DNA of 64,000 bases from contig NZ_JAUEPH010000004.1 in NCBI RefSeq assembly GCF_030403435.1, positions 62,001 through 126,000 of the forward strand, written 5' to 3'. How positions within the stretch are numbered: position 1 is the first letter of the stretch; every line of letters begins with the position of its first letter. Shown here one piece after another: positions 54,792 to 64,000 of the stretch. Both the position numbers and the translations under genes were made by a program. Source of the stretch: Algoriphagus sediminis. Its GTDB lineage: Bacteria; Bacteroidota; Bacteroidia; Cytophagales; Cyclobacteriaceae. The notes under the pieces were generated by a model. The model searched no databases and was not told the origin of the DNA. It saw only the letters and a list, made by a program, of their open reading frames with translations.

Positions 54792-56825
54792 ATGAAAGAA
54801 GCACCTGAATCACTAAATTTTCTAGAACAAATTATAGAGGAAGACCTGGCAAAAGGACTACCTCAAAACAAGCTTAGGTTTCGTTTTCCCCCTGAGCCCA
54901 ACGGTTACTTACACATTGGGCATGCAGCTTCTATTTGTTTGAATTTCGGACTTGGAGAAAGATATAATGCCCCTGTAAATCTCCGTTTTGACGACACCAA
55001 TCCAGCCAAAGAAGAGCAGGAATATGTGGATGCCATCAAACGAGACATTCAATGGCTTGGCTTTAATTGGGCATCAGAGTGCTATTCCTCGGATTACTTC
55101 CAGCAATTGTACGATTGGGCAGTTCATTTAATTAAAAATGACAAGGCCTATGTGGATGGGCAATCTGCTGAAACGATGGCAGAGCAAAAGGGAACACCTA
55201 CATCCCCTGGGGTCCCTAGTCCATTTAGAAACCAAAGTGTGGAAGAAAATATGGACATTTTTGAAAGAATGAAAAAAGGGGAATTTCAGGCGGGTTCCTA
55301 TGTGCTTCGAGCAAAGATTGACATGACTTCTTCGAACATGCTTATGCGGGACCCCATTCTCTATCGTATTGTGAATAGGCCTCACCATCGCACTGGAAGT
55401 GAATGGTGTATTTACCCTATGTATGACTGGGCACATGGCGAATCTGATTACATAGAGCAGGTTTCTCACTCACTTTGCACCCTGGAATTCAAAATGCACA
55501 GAGAGTTATACGATTGGTTTTTGGATCAGATCCACGATCCTGCTCTCCTTCGTCCAAAGCAAAGGGAATTTGCTCGTAGAAATATGAGCTACACGGTGAT
55601 GAGTAAGAGAAAGCTACTTCAACTGGTTCAGGAAAAAGTGGTTTCTGGCTGGGATGACCCCAGGATGCCTACTATTTCAGGTTTAAGAAGAAGAGGTTAT
55701 ACTCCTGAATCCATTAGGAAGTTTTCAGAGGTTTCCGGTATCTCTAAACGTGATAGCGTTACAGATGTATCGCTTCTGGAATTTTGTATTCGCGAGGACT
55801 TAAATAAGACTGCCACTCGTGTGATGGGAGTACTTGACCCGGTAAAGCTTGTGATTACTAATTATCCTGAAGGAAAGGTGGAGATGCTGGCTATGGAAAA
55901 TAACCCGGAGGAAGATAATTCAGGTACTCACGAGGTTCCTTTTTCAAGGGAGCTATATATAGAGCGTGAAGATTTTAAGGAAGAAGCTGGTAGCAAATTC
56001 TTTCGGTTGACCATTGGGAATGAGGTTCGGTTGAAGTCGGCTTACATCATCAAAGGTGAATCTGTGGTTAAGGATGAAAATGGAAACATACTTGAGATTC
56101 ATTGTACGGCTGATTTAGATTCAAGGTCTGGAAGTGGTACTGAGGCGAGTCAGCGAAGAGTGAAAGGAACCTTGCATTGGGTTTCCATTCAGCATGCGAT
56201 AAAAGCTGAGGTCAGGGAATATGACCGCTTGTTTCTGGACGAAGCTCCAGATGCACATGAGGATAAAAATTTCATGGAATTCATTAATCCAAACTCTTTG
56301 AATGTGGTCAGGGAAGCATATCTAGAGCCTTTTCTTGCTAATGCAAAAATGGACGATAAGTTCCAGTTTCAAAGATTGGGATACTTCACTTTAGATAAAG
56401 ACTCCAGTGATAAAAATTTGATTTTTAATAAAACTGTTGGTCTTCGTGACTCCTGGGGAAAGCAATCCTCAAAACCCAATCAGCCACAAAATCAACCTAA
56501 GCAAAGCAATCAGAATCAAGGTCAAAGGAATCCTTTGAATGAAATTCAAAAAATCAGTAAAAAGTATACCAATCTGTCTGGTGATAAGCTTTCAGCTGCG
56601 AGGGAGAACATTTTGAAATTGGCTGAAAGTGTACCTTACGAAGAACTGGAGCCACTTTTTAATACAGCAGCTAAAAAAGTCGGAACCCGAATTGGTGTAA
56701 CTTTGGCACTTCGGGTCCTTCTTTCAAAAGGGCAAGAAAGGAATGAAGCGATTGATGCTTTTCTTCAAAAGGCCGCTGAGGATGGAAATGAGCTTTTGAG
56801 TGAAGAGGCTAAGTCCATTTTGTAG
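54792..56825 (+). CDS. glnS: Glutaminyl-tRNA synthetase with C-terminal extension
   Basis: Class I signatures are the HIGH motif (PPEPNGYLHIGHAA) and the KMSKS-type VMSKRKLL. FDDTNPAKEEQEYVDAI and GTEASQRRVKGTLHW are typical of bacterial GlnRS. After the core ends near residue 560, a Gln/Asn-rich linker (KPNQPQNQPKQSNQNQGQRN) leads into an extra helical domain of about 100 residues. Charges tRNA-Gln with glutamine. Single gene, divergent from the MerC operon. Confidence 0.95.
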   Translation: MKEAPESLNFLEQIIEEDLAKGLPQNKLRFRFPPEPNGYLHIGHAASICLNFGLGERYNAPVNLRFDDTNPAKEEQEYVDAIKRDIQWLGFNWASECYSSDYFQQLYDWAVHLIKNDKAYVDGQSAETMAEQKGTPTSPGVPSPFRNQSVEENMDIFERMKKGEFQAGSYVLRAKIDMTSSNMLMRDPILYRIVNRPHHRTGSEWCIYPMYDWAHGESDYIEQVSHSLCTLEFKMHRELYDWFLDQIHDPALLRPKQREFARRNMSYTVMSKRKLLQLVQEKVVSGWDDPRMPTISGLRRRGYTPESIRKFSEVSGISKRDSVTDVSLLEFCIREDLNKTATRVMGVLDPVKLVITNYPEGKVEMLAMENNPEEDNSGTHEVPFSRELYIEREDFKEEAGSKFFRLTIGNEVRLKSAYIIKGESVVKDENGNILEIHCTADLDSRSGSGTEASQRRVKGTLHWVSIQHAIKAEVREYDRLFLDEAPDAHEDKNFMEFINPNSLNVVREAYLEPFLANAKMDDKFQFQRLGYFTLDKDSSDKNLIFNKTVGLRDSWGKQSSKPNQPQNQPKQSNQNQGQRNPLNEIQKISKKYTNLSGDKLSAARENILKLAESVPYEELEPLFNTAAKKVGTRIGVTLALRVLLSKGQERNEAIDAFLQKAAEDGNELLSEEAKSIL

Positions 56826-56898
56826 TTGGCAGTATTCTCTTGACTTGATTGCTCCTGCAAACTGTGACTGTTAACTGCTGCTGAGACTGCCTACTAAA

Positions 56899-58116
56899 TC
56901 ATTCCCTCCTATTCGCGAGCAATGGCGGAGCTTCTCCCGTAAATGGATTAAAGCGTCCAATCGTTTTGGCACCAAAGCCTGACGCTCTCAGTACTGCACG
57001 ATCCCCAAACTTATCCCTCAGATAATCCATGGCATTATACAGCTGAATCAGCTCAGGCTTATCATCAAATAGATTAATCTGATGTCCGCCTTCTACCAGG
57101 TGACTGAAGCGAACCCCCACCATCCGAACGAGCAGACGCCGATTGTAAAGCTTATCGTACAGATCCATCACTACTGGGAGTAAAAGGTGGTCTGAGGCGC
57201 TGTAAGGCACTTTTCGTTGTTGCGTGTAGGTTGTAAAGTCGGAATACCGAATTTTGACAGTCACGCATGCAGTCAGCTTATTTCCACGTCTGAGTTGGAA
57301 AATCAGGTTTTCAGCCATAGCGGTGATGATACTTTTCAGTCTGACCACATCCGTGGTATCCTGATCAAAGCTTCGCTCCGTAGAAATGGATTTACGTTCC
57401 TGATAGGCAATCACCGGAGACAGGTCTATTCCATTGGCCTTTTTCCAGATAGATATCCCATTCTTCCCAAAAACCTTTCCCATGACTTTCACAGGCATCT
57501 GCTGAATATTCTGGATACGCTTCATCCCAAAGTCACAGAGCGACTGATAGGTCTTATTACCCACCATCGGGATTTTTTTCACTGAAAGAGGAGAAAGAAA
57601 CCCCTTTTCTGTACCTCGCTGGATATGGATTTTGTTATTAGGTTTAGCTTCTCCGGTAGCAATCTTTGACACGGTCTTATTAATCGATAGTCCAAAAGAA
57701 ATAGGCAGGCCTGTTTCCTTAATGATTCGATCCCTCAACTCAGAAACCATTTTATAGCATCCGAAGAACCGGTCCATTCCCGTAAGGTCTATATAAAATT
57801 CATCTACAGACGACTTTTCGTATAGAGGCACCTCTTCCTTAATGATGTCCGTAACCATATTGGAATATTTGGTGTAAATCCCTGTGTTTCCCCGAAGAAT
57901 AATCCCTTCGGGACAAAGCCTTTTTGCCAACTTCATGGGCATGGCGGAGTGGACTCCATACTTCCTGGCCTCATAGCTACAGGCTGCCACCACTCCCCGG
58001 TCACTGGTTCCACCAACCATTACAGGCTTACCCACTAACCTACTGTCTATCAGTCTCTCACAGGATACAAAAAACGTATCCAAATCCATATGTGCTATTG
58101 ATCTATTATCTTCCAT
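56899..58116 (-). CDS. dinB: Y-family DNA polymerase IV
   Basis: The Met at 58116 (MEDNRSIAHMDLDTFF) overlaps the dnaE stop by one base (TAATG) and matches the family start. Catalytic motifs MDLDTFFVSCE and SSVDEFYIDLTG carry the metal-binding acidic residues. About 405 residues; error-prone lesion-bypass polymerase in the cytoplasm. Co-transcribed with the DnaE-type subunit and next to an autocleavable repressor, so probably SOS-induced. Confidence 0.93.
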   Translation of the reverse strand: MEDNRSIAHMDLDTFFVSCERLIDSRLVGKPVMVGGTSDRGVVAACSYEARKYGVHSAMPMKLAKRLCPEGIILRGNTGIYTKYSNMVTDIIKEEVPLYEKSSVDEFYIDLTGMDRFFGCYKMVSELRDRIIKETGLPISFGLSINKTVSKIATGEAKPNNKIHIQRGTEKGFLSPLSVKKIPMVGNKTYQSLCDFGMKRIQNIQQMPVKVMGKVFGKNGISIWKKANGIDLSPVIAYQERKSISTERSFDQDTTDVVRLKSIITAMAENLIFQLRRGNKLTACVTVKIRYSDFTTYTQQRKVPYSASDHLLLPVVMDLYDKLYNRRLLVRMVGVRFSHLVEGGHQINLFDDKPELIQLYNAMDYLRDKFGDRAVLRASGFGAKTIGRFNPFTGEAPPLLANRRE

Positions 58117-61073
58117 TACGCGGCATATCTTGGGTCTTCGATGATGGGTAAGCGGCTCATGCACGTCACCTCTATACTTATACTTTCAAACTCTTCCATC
58201 ACCTTTCCGGTGATCTTATACACTCCCGGCCCGGAAAAGGGATAGCGCTCTGCCACGGGTGGAAAATGTACCGTATCGATGAAATCCCCTGCTGAATCCA
58301 GAAAGGTTCCGAAATACATGCGTTTACCATTTGATGTGGATGTATTCTTGGTACAAATCAAGTAGCCATCTATACTGATGGTTCTTCCTACCATGGAGGG
58401 TAAATCCCTGGCCAATAGAAGATTCGGCTCATGGTCCTTAATCAGATCAAAAGGAGATTCCAGCGTAAAACCAAGATGCTCCAGCTGATCAAATGCCTGC
58501 TCGCTGTCTGTACTGGGTAAAGGCGGTAAATCAAACTCTGCTCCAGGCGGCCGAAACAGCAAAGGAATGTGTTCCTCGAATGAAACCCCGTTGATTTTCA
58601 TATGGGCTTCCCAAAGTAGGCTACGCTTATCCTTCCCCATACTTCGAAGCCCATCCACTTTGATCAGAATGATCAAATTCTCTAATGTAACAGAGACTCT
58701 ATCAATCAGGTCATCCAGAGAATCAAAAGGCCCATTTTTAACTCTTTCACGAATGATTTTCTGCGCAAAATTGCTATCCAAGGACTGTATGGTATGAAAG
58801 CCTAGATAGATGTCTTTTCCCTTAATGATGGTTTGCAGATTACTCCGGTTCACACAAGGAGCATGAATAGTGCCTCCATTCATTCTGGCTTCATGCACAT
58901 AAAGCTCACGACTGTAGAACCCTCCCCCATTATTGATTGTGGCTACCATATATTCCAGGGGGTAGTATGCCTTTAGGAAAAGACTTTGATAGCTTTCCAC
59001 TGCATAAGAAGCCGAGTGCCCCTTGGCAAAGGCATAGCCGGCAAAACTTTCTGTCTGACGCCATATTTCAGCTGTCAGTTCATCTGAATAGCCCTTTTCT
59101 TTACAGTTCGAAAAGAACTTAGCCTTTACTTTCTGGAACTCATCCTTCGAACGAAATTTACCTGACATCCCTCTTCTAAGCATATCTGCTTCTCCCAGGT
59201 CCAGTCCGGCAAAGTAGTGTGCCACTTTGATTACATCTTCCTGATAGACCATCACTCCATAGGTCTCCGGCATGATATCCAGCATAATGGGATGCGCATC
59301 TTTTCTTCGTTCAGGTTTTCTGTAGCGCTGGATGTATTCCCGCATCATCCCTGACTTTGCCACGCCGGGTCGAATGATGGAGCTGGCGGCTACCAGCCCC
59401 AGGTAATTATCTACCCGTAGCTTTTTCATCAGCATGCGCATGGCAGGTGATTCCACATAAAAACAACCAATGGCTTTGGCTTCTCTCAGAAGCTCTTTGA
59501 TCTTCTCATCTTCCTTAAATCTCTTAAAGTCATTTATGTCCACACGAACACCGACATTACTTTCTACGATATATACTGCATCACGAATTTTACCCAGTCC
59601 ACGCTGGCTCAAAATATCAAACTTATACAGTCCAATATCTTCTGCAACGACCATATCAATCTGTGCAGTGGGGAATCCCTTCGGGGGCAAAAAAGTGGCA
59701 CAGTACGTCTGAATCGGCTCATCTGAAATAATAATGCCCCCTGCGTGAATCCCCAGGTAATTTGGCATATCCTGCAGATAGCTTGCATAGCGAATGACTA
59801 GCTGGGAAAGCTTATCCAGAGCATGGTAATCAAACTTGCCTTTGGCTCGGGTGAGCACATCGATCTCATGCTTTGGTAGCCCCATGACTTTACCCAGTTC
59901 ACGGATAGCTGCTCTATACTGAAATGTGTTGTAAACAGCCACCAAAGCTGTATTCGGGAAGCGATTGAAAATAAATTCAATCACATCATCCCGATCCATC
60001 CAGGAAAAATCGATATCAAAATCCGGTGGGTTCTTCCTATAAAGGTTGATAAATCGCTCGAAATAAAGATCGAGGTCTATAGGGTCCACATTAGTTATCT
60101 GAAGCAGATAGGCGATAATACTATTCGCCCCACTTCCTCGACCCACATAGTAAAACCCTTTGCTACGAGCATATTTCAGTATCTTCCAGTTGATCAGGAA
60201 ATAGGAAACAAAACCCTTCTGTCGGATGATCTCTAATTCCTGCTCTATGCGTTTATAAACTCTCTCTGAAGGTCTGGGATATCGATAAGTTAGCCCATCA
60301 TAGCTAAGCTTTCGCAACAATCTGAAATCCAGCTCTTCATTCCCTGAATAACATTTTTGATTTTTAGGTGTGCTGCCATTTATATCTATTTTCACCTCAC
60401 AGCTATCCAGTAAATCTTCTGTGTTTTTAATAATCTCTGGGAAGTCCCGAAACTTCTCACGCAGTTTTTCCACAGGAAGCATCTGATGCCACTCTTCTGC
60501 TTGCTCTTCTTTTGGAAGCTTACTCAGCAAAACGTTTTTGTCAATAGCTCTAAGCAAGCGATGCATGTTAAAACTGGTCTTTCCGAGAAAACTTACCGGA
60601 TGCAAAATCACAAGCTTATGGAGTTGATTTTTCCATTTTGAGAAGCGTAGTTGATTTAATTCCTGAGACGCTACGCCGATAAATTCATTGGCTTTTAGTT
60701 GCCAATCAGCTTTCTCGATTTTCTTGAATGGATAGATGACATAAGTATCTGAAAGTAGTGGTGCTCGATCCGGGATCACAGCTTCGCTTTTGAGAAGAAT
60801 TTTAGATAAATAATGGTTGATCTGAGTATATCCTTCAGCACTTTTAGCTAGCATAATAAACTGTTTTACAGCACTATTTCTAAAGTCAACCCCAAGTATT
60901 GGTTTAATGCCGTACCTTGGAGCCATTCGAAAGAAATCCATGCAGCAGCTGCTGATGTTGATATCCGTCAAAGCCAGTGTCTTTACCCCACTTTCCTGCG
61001 CTGTTTCCAGGAGTTTTTCCAGCGAAAACGTCCCATATCGAAGACTGAAATAAGAATGTGTATTGAGATACAT
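58116..61073 (-). CDS. dnaE2: DNA polymerase III alpha subunit homologue (DnaE2-like)
   Basis: The Met at 61073 (MYLNTHSYFSLRYG) matches the PHP-domain start; upstream Met codons run into the divergent repressor gene. The active-site region NPPDFDIDFSWMDRDD and GRGSGANSIIAYLL identify a C-family polymerase. At 985 residues it is shorter than replicative DnaE (about 1150-1200). Pairing with dinB behind an S24 repressor resembles the mutagenesis cassettes of other bacteria (ImuC/DnaE2), which copy across damage. A separate replicative dnaE elsewhere in the genome is expected. Confidence 0.9.
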   Translation of the reverse strand: MYLNTHSYFSLRYGTFSLEKLLETAQESGVKTLALTDINISSCCMDFFRMAPRYGIKPILGVDFRNSAVKQFIMLAKSAEGYTQINHYLSKILLKSEAVIPDRAPLLSDTYVIYPFKKIEKADWQLKANEFIGVASQELNQLRFSKWKNQLHKLVILHPVSFLGKTSFNMHRLLRAIDKNVLLSKLPKEEQAEEWHQMLPVEKLREKFRDFPEIIKNTEDLLDSCEVKIDINGSTPKNQKCYSGNEELDFRLLRKLSYDGLTYRYPRPSERVYKRIEQELEIIRQKGFVSYFLINWKILKYARSKGFYYVGRGSGANSIIAYLLQITNVDPIDLDLYFERFINLYRKNPPDFDIDFSWMDRDDVIEFIFNRFPNTALVAVYNTFQYRAAIRELGKVMGLPKHEIDVLTRAKGKFDYHALDKLSQLVIRYASYLQDMPNYLGIHAGGIIISDEPIQTYCATFLPPKGFPTAQIDMVVAEDIGLYKFDILSQRGLGKIRDAVYIVESNVGVRVDINDFKRFKEDEKIKELLREAKAIGCFYVESPAMRMLMKKLRVDNYLGLVAASSIIRPGVAKSGMMREYIQRYRKPERRKDAHPIMLDIMPETYGVMVYQEDVIKVAHYFAGLDLGEADMLRRGMSGKFRSKDEFQKVKAKFFSNCKEKGYSDELTAEIWRQTESFAGYAFAKGHSASYAVESYQSLFLKAYYPLEYMVATINNGGGFYSRELYVHEARMNGGTIHAPCVNRSNLQTIIKGKDIYLGFHTIQSLDSNFAQKIIRERVKNGPFDSLDDLIDRVSVTLENLIILIKVDGLRSMGKDKRSLLWEAHMKINGVSFEEHIPLLFRPPGAEFDLPPLPSTDSEQAFDQLEHLGFTLESPFDLIKDHEPNLLLARDLPSMVGRTISIDGYLICTKNTSTSNGKRMYFGTFLDSAGDFIDTVHFPPVAERYPFSGPGVYKITGKVMEEFESISIEVTCMSRLPIIEDPRYAA

Positions 61074-61143
61074 TTTTATATCTGATTTTGATATTTCGAA
61101 ATTAGCTACATAATCAATCACTAATTGCTTATATTTGTAGTAA
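61074..61143. promoter_or_regulatory. Divergent promoter region of the dnaE2-dinB unit and its repressor
   Basis: TATATTTG at 61130-61137 matches the Bacteroidota -7 element (TAnnTTTG) only 6 bases before the repressor's ATG, which would give an almost leaderless mRNA. A perfect 10-base palindrome ATTTCGAAAT lies at 61093-61102, a candidate operator half. Both transcription directions would be covered by a bound repressor. Confidence 0.5.
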
Positions 61144-61899
61144 ATGCGACGAATAGCGACAAACCTCAGTTTTCTAAGAAAAAATCGTGGAATGACCCAG
61201 GAGCAATTGGCAGAAGAATTGGGCATTACAAGGTCAAGAATTGGCTCCTATGAGGAAGGTAGATCTGAGCCATCCATAGAGATATTAATCCTCATTTCCG
61301 GCTACTTCCATTTGCCCATTGATGCTTTGGTCAAGCATGACCTCTCTAAATCCCAGAATAGAACATTCATAGACATAGGCAATCAGAGGGTACTCTTCCC
61401 TATTGTGGTGGATGAGAAGGAAAATGACATTATCGAGGTAATCTCAGCTAAAGCCTCAGCAGGGTACCTGAATGGATACTCTGACCCGGAATTCATTGAG
61501 CAATTAGAAAAGATCAAGCTACCTTTTCTGCCTACTGGCAAACACAGAGCTTTTCCGATCAAAGGAGACTCCATGCTTCCGCTAAAGGATGGATCCTTTG
61601 TGATTGCTCGTTTTCTGGAGAGTATACAGGAACTTCATGAGGGCAAAACCTATGTGATCCTCACTGAGCAGGATGGAATCGTGTACAAGCGGGTCTACCG
61701 AAAAGATGAAGAGACTCTGGAATTACACTCAGATAATAAGGACTATGCACCTTATGAGGTAAAACTGGAAGAGGTGCTAGAACTATGGGAATTCAGCTGC
61801 AGTATCAATATGTCTGACTTCGAGGAAAAAGAACTCAAAATCAGTCATATGCTCAAGATGCTCAAGGATATGCAGACTGAGCTAGAAGGGATGAAGTAG
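61144..61899 (+). CDS. LexA/CI-like autocleavable repressor (XRE HTH + S24 peptidase)
   Basis: An N-terminal XRE helix-turn-helix (RKNRGMTQEQLAEELGITRS) is joined to an S24 peptidase-like domain. The self-cleavage site is Ala106-Gly107 (KASAGY) and the catalytic dyad Ser143 (KGDSMLP) and Lys182 (IVYKRVYR), with spacing like that of LexA. It would cut itself on RecA activation and relieve repression of dnaE2-dinB, which faces it across 70 bases. It probably represses its own promoter. A prophage origin is possible, but no phage genes are near. Confidence 0.9.
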   Translation: MRRIATNLSFLRKNRGMTQEQLAEELGITRSRIGSYEEGRSEPSIEILILISGYFHLPIDALVKHDLSKSQNRTFIDIGNQRVLFPIVVDEKENDIIEVISAKASAGYLNGYSDPEFIEQLEKIKLPFLPTGKHRAFPIKGDSMLPLKDGSFVIARFLESIQELHEGKTYVILTEQDGIVYKRVYRKDEETLELHSDNKDYAPYEVKLEEVLELWEFSCSINMSDFEEKELKISHMLKMLKDMQTELEGMK

Positions 61900-61988
61900 A
61901 ACGTCTGGAAATTCAATTAAGAAATATGGAATAAAGTGATCTTTCTGAGCTCACTTCACTTACCAATACTTTTCCTTAGATTAAGACC

Positions 61989-62882
61989 ATGGCGCATCAC
62001 CATCACCATGTACACTCTCATCATGAGGCAGAAGGAAATATCAAAACTGCATTTTTCCTGAATCTGGCCTTTACGCTAATTGAAATTATTGGTGGCTTTT
62101 ATACCAATAGTCTAGCGATTCTTTCTGATGCAATTCATGACCTAGGTGATAGCTTAAGCCTTGGGCTTTCCTGGTATTTCCAGCGAATTTCTAAAAAAGG
62201 GAGAACGGAAACATTTTCCTATGGCTACAGACGCTTTTCTCTATTAGGGGCTTTGATTAATTCGGTGGTATTGATTATTGGCTCCATTATTATCCTCTAC
62301 CACGCCATTCCTGAGCTATTTAATCCAGAAAATACGGATGCAGAAGGCATGATGTATCTGGCAGGTCTTGGGGTACTAGTGAATGGAGCAGCCGCTTTTA
62401 AACTTAGAAAGGGCAAAACACTGAATGAAAAAGTGGTTACTTTACATTTACTCGAGGATGTTTTGGGCTGGTTTGCTGTGTTAGTCGGAAGTATTCTCAT
62501 GCAGTTTTTTGAGCTTCCATTTATTGATCCTCTTCTTTCGGTATTGATTTCATCCTGGGTTCTCTGGAATGTCTTTAAAAATCTTCGTAAAAGTCTTTTG
62601 GTCTTGCTACAAGGTATTCCTGAAGAAATAGTCATGAACGACATTCATACAAAACTTAAAAACTTTACTGAAATAGTTGGGATTCATGATTGCCATATTT
62701 GGTCTATGGATGGAGAGTACAATGTGCTAACTATTCACCTGAAGCTCGATCGTGACTACAAACTTTCCGAACAGATCGAGTTAAAAAAGAAGTTCAGGAA
62801 AGTCATTGAACATGAGTCAATTCATCATGTAACCATGGAATTTGAGACAAAAGAGGAAGACTGTGATCTTCAGGATTGCTGA
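61989..62882 (+). CDS. czcD: Cation diffusion facilitator (zinc/cobalt/cadmium exporter)
   Basis: A His-rich start (MAHHHHHVHSHHEAEG) precedes six transmembrane segments. LSDAIHDLGDSLSLGLSW holds the conserved metal-binding acidic and His residues of TM2 (HD-x3-D), and LHLLEDVLGWF the TM5 pair. A cytoplasmic C-terminal domain follows (IHDCHIWSMDGEYNVLTIHL), ending in EDCDLQDC. It exports Zn or related ions in exchange for H+. It converges with the adenylate cyclase gene and overlaps its 3' end by 13 bases. Confidence 0.93.
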   Translation: MAHHHHHVHSHHEAEGNIKTAFFLNLAFTLIEIIGGFYTNSLAILSDAIHDLGDSLSLGLSWYFQRISKKGRTETFSYGYRRFSLLGALINSVVLIIGSIIILYHAIPELFNPENTDAEGMMYLAGLGVLVNGAAAFKLRKGKTLNEKVVTLHLLEDVLGWFAVLVGSILMQFFELPFIDPLLSVLISSWVLWNVFKNLRKSLLVLLQGIPEEIVMNDIHTKLKNFTEIVGIHDCHIWSMDGEYNVLTIHLKLDRDYKLSEQIELKKKFRKVIEHESIHHVTMEFETKEEDCDLQDC

Positions 62883-64000
62883 GAATCGATTGGATTATTA
62901 AGGAAGTACATTTTCCAAACTCCCCTATTTTTTACTTCCACAACACCCCTAAATTCACAGGAATAATGATCTTTCAGGATTTCGTATGTCGTCTCGGAGA
63001 TATTTATTTTTCCGTTTTCGGAATTGGTCTCCATACGACTGGCCACATTCACGGTGTCTCCCCAAATATCGTATTGCCACTTTTTAAGACCAACGATTCC
63101 AGCTACTACTGGACCTGTATGAATTCCAATTCGCATTTCAAAATCTACAATTCCATCCGGTTTATCCCTTTTAATAAAATCCATCATTTCCAAGGCTGCC
63201 TTGGCGACATCCAAAGCATTGCCTTCCTTACGATCTGGAATTCCTCCTGCAGTCATATATGAATCCCCAATGGTCTTGATTTTTTCAAGTCCATATTTCT
63301 CAGATATGCGATCAAATTCTTTAAAATAAAAATCAATGCTTTGAACCAATTGCTCTGGAGGTATACTTTCCGCCATGGAAGTGAAGAAAGCAAAATCTGA
63401 AAAAAGTACAGTTACATCATCGATTTTCTGAGCTTTGACCTTTCCTTCAGCCATTAATTCATCCGCGATTTCCACAGGAAGAATGTTTAATAATAGATCG
63501 TCTGATCTCTTCTTCTCCTTTTGGATTATTTCCTTGGTTTCTTTTTCAAATTTGAACCTTCTAAAGATTACCCAAACCAATAACCCTGCAAGTAAAAGCA
63601 AAAGAATAGCTCCATAAAGAAGTAGTTGCTGCCTTTTCGATCTAATTTCTACAATGGCCAGCTCAGCTTGCTTTTGTGCAACCTCAAATTCTGTTCTTTG
63701 ATCCGCCATATCCCTGATCGTTTCTAGATTATTTAAACTATCACGATAAGCGATATAGGTTCTAAAATAGTCAAAGGCCTCTTTAGAAGAACCCAGCCTT
63801 TCATAAATGTTCGATAAAAGTAAGTTTGACTCTTCTTTGGCTTTTGGCAGATCATACTCCCGTGCTAATTCAAGGCTCTTTTTTGCGTAAGCAAGACTTT
63901 TTTCTAACTCGTTTTGATCCAAATAGACCAGTACAATTGATCTTAGGATTTCGGATATGTTTGAATAGTCGTAATAATCTTCAAAAATCTCAATAGACTC
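62870..64000 (-). CDS. TPR-linked class III adenylate cyclase (5' truncated by window edge)
   Basis: The frame is open to base 64000, so the N-terminus is outside. TPR-like helices (LEKSLAYAKKSLELAREYDL, LLLSNIYERLG) are followed by a transmembrane segment (LLLYGAILLLLLAGLLVWVIF), a short coiled coil (KEIIQKEKKRSDDLLLNILP) and a cyclase domain. The metal-binding Asp lies in LFSDFAFF and in IGDSYMTAGG. Lys of EKIKTIGD and Asp of YDIWGDTVN favour ATP over GTP; NVASRM supplies the Asn/Arg pair. It is likely a membrane sensor making cAMP, which could feed the CRP/FNR-type regulator implied at 34.4 kb. Confidence 0.9.
   Translation of the reverse strand, partial: ESIEIFEDYYDYSNISEILRSIVLVYLDQNELEKSLAYAKKSLELAREYDLPKAKEESNLLLSNIYERLGSSKEAFDYFRTYIAYRDSLNNLETIRDMADQRTEFEVAQKQAELAIVEIRSKRQQLLLYGAILLLLLAGLLVWVIFRRFKFEKETKEIIQKEKKRSDDLLLNILPVEIADELMAEGKVKAQKIDDVTVLFSDFAFFTSMAESIPPEQLVQSIDFYFKEFDRISEKYGLEKIKTIGDSYMTAGGIPDRKEGNALDVAKAALEMMDFIKRDKPDGIVDFEMRIGIHTGPVVAGIVGLKKWQYDIWGDTVNVASRMETNSENGKINISETTYEILKDHYSCEFRGVVEVKNRGVWKMYFLNNPIDSQQS

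Noticed and set aside
61074..61226. An upstream Met that would extend DnaE2 by 51 residues
   Set aside because: It would overlap the divergent repressor gene; the Met at 61073 begins the PHP domain as in the family.

Overview
The window looks like chromosomal DNA of a member of the Bacteroidota, most likely a Cytophagales bacterium of the Cyclobacteriaceae (Algoriphagus-like). This is inferred from the AT-rich sequence, the many Bacteroidota-type lipoproteins, a CzcA-type pump fused to its outer-membrane channel, a DUF5916 outer-membrane protein, an unusual alpha-glucan phosphorylase, a TAnnTTTG-type promoter, and the near absence of strong Shine-Dalgarno sites. No rRNA, tRNA, insertion sequence, phage or CRISPR array was seen.

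Layout. 1-3.3 kb: the end of a non-ribosomal peptide synthetase (adenylation, carrier, a degenerate second carrier, thioesterase) and its phosphopantetheinyl transferase. 3.4-13 kb: a secreted S9-type hydrolase, a flavin amine oxidase, a four-repeat CHRD lipoprotein, an uncharacterised two-gene membrane system with duplicated Trp/His motifs, a cold-shock protein and a fatty-acid desaturase whose conserved N-terminus lacks a normal start codon. 13.4-22.6 kb: a large BNR/sortilin-like secreted protein, then a heavy-metal efflux operon (small His-rich exported protein, CzcA-CzcC fusion, CzcB). 22.6-26 kb: a phosphate-scavenging operon (purple-acid-phosphatase-like enzyme and a 5'-nucleotidase split into two genes in reversed order). 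26.2-28.2 kb: a VOC/di-haem cytochrome c/rhodanese fusion lipoprotein. 28.4-33.4 kb: an accessory-looking stretch with a lone type VI Hcp gene, a lipoprotein pair that includes a papain-like Cys/His protein, a probably frameshifted lipoprotein gene, a gene remnant and dCTP deaminase. 33.5-47 kb: a His-rich lipoprotein, sulfide:quinone oxidoreductase behind a CRP/FNR-type palindrome, an Asp/Glu racemase, a phosphorylase lacking the PLP lysine, PEP carboxylase, an SLC13 transporter, formate-THF ligase, DUF427 and PlsC-like proteins. 47.3-51 kb: an SDR enzyme and a malonate uptake/activation operon (MatB-MadL-MadM). 51-54.6 kb: a tightly coupled operon of MerC-domain protein, COG0523 GTPase and DUF5916 outer-membrane protein. 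54.8-64 kb: GlnRS, an SOS-type mutagenesis unit (autocleavable repressor, divergent to dnaE-dinB), a CDF zinc exporter and a TPR-linked class III adenylate cyclase cut by the window end.

Common threads. Metal handling recurs: CzcABC, CDF, COG0523 GTPase, MerC and two His-rich proteins. A palindrome of the form ATGCAA-N5-TTGCAT sits in front of the MerC/COG0523 operon, the His-rich lipoprotein and the cytochrome/rhodanese fusion, which suggests a shared Fur-family (zinc-type) regulator. Sulfur oxidation is suggested by the SQR and the rhodanese-cytochrome fusion. Several intergenic regions carry two families of dispersed repeats: a GC-rich palindromic element, and a low-complexity element made of GAAT/TTCGAAT and CCGACAACTG units.
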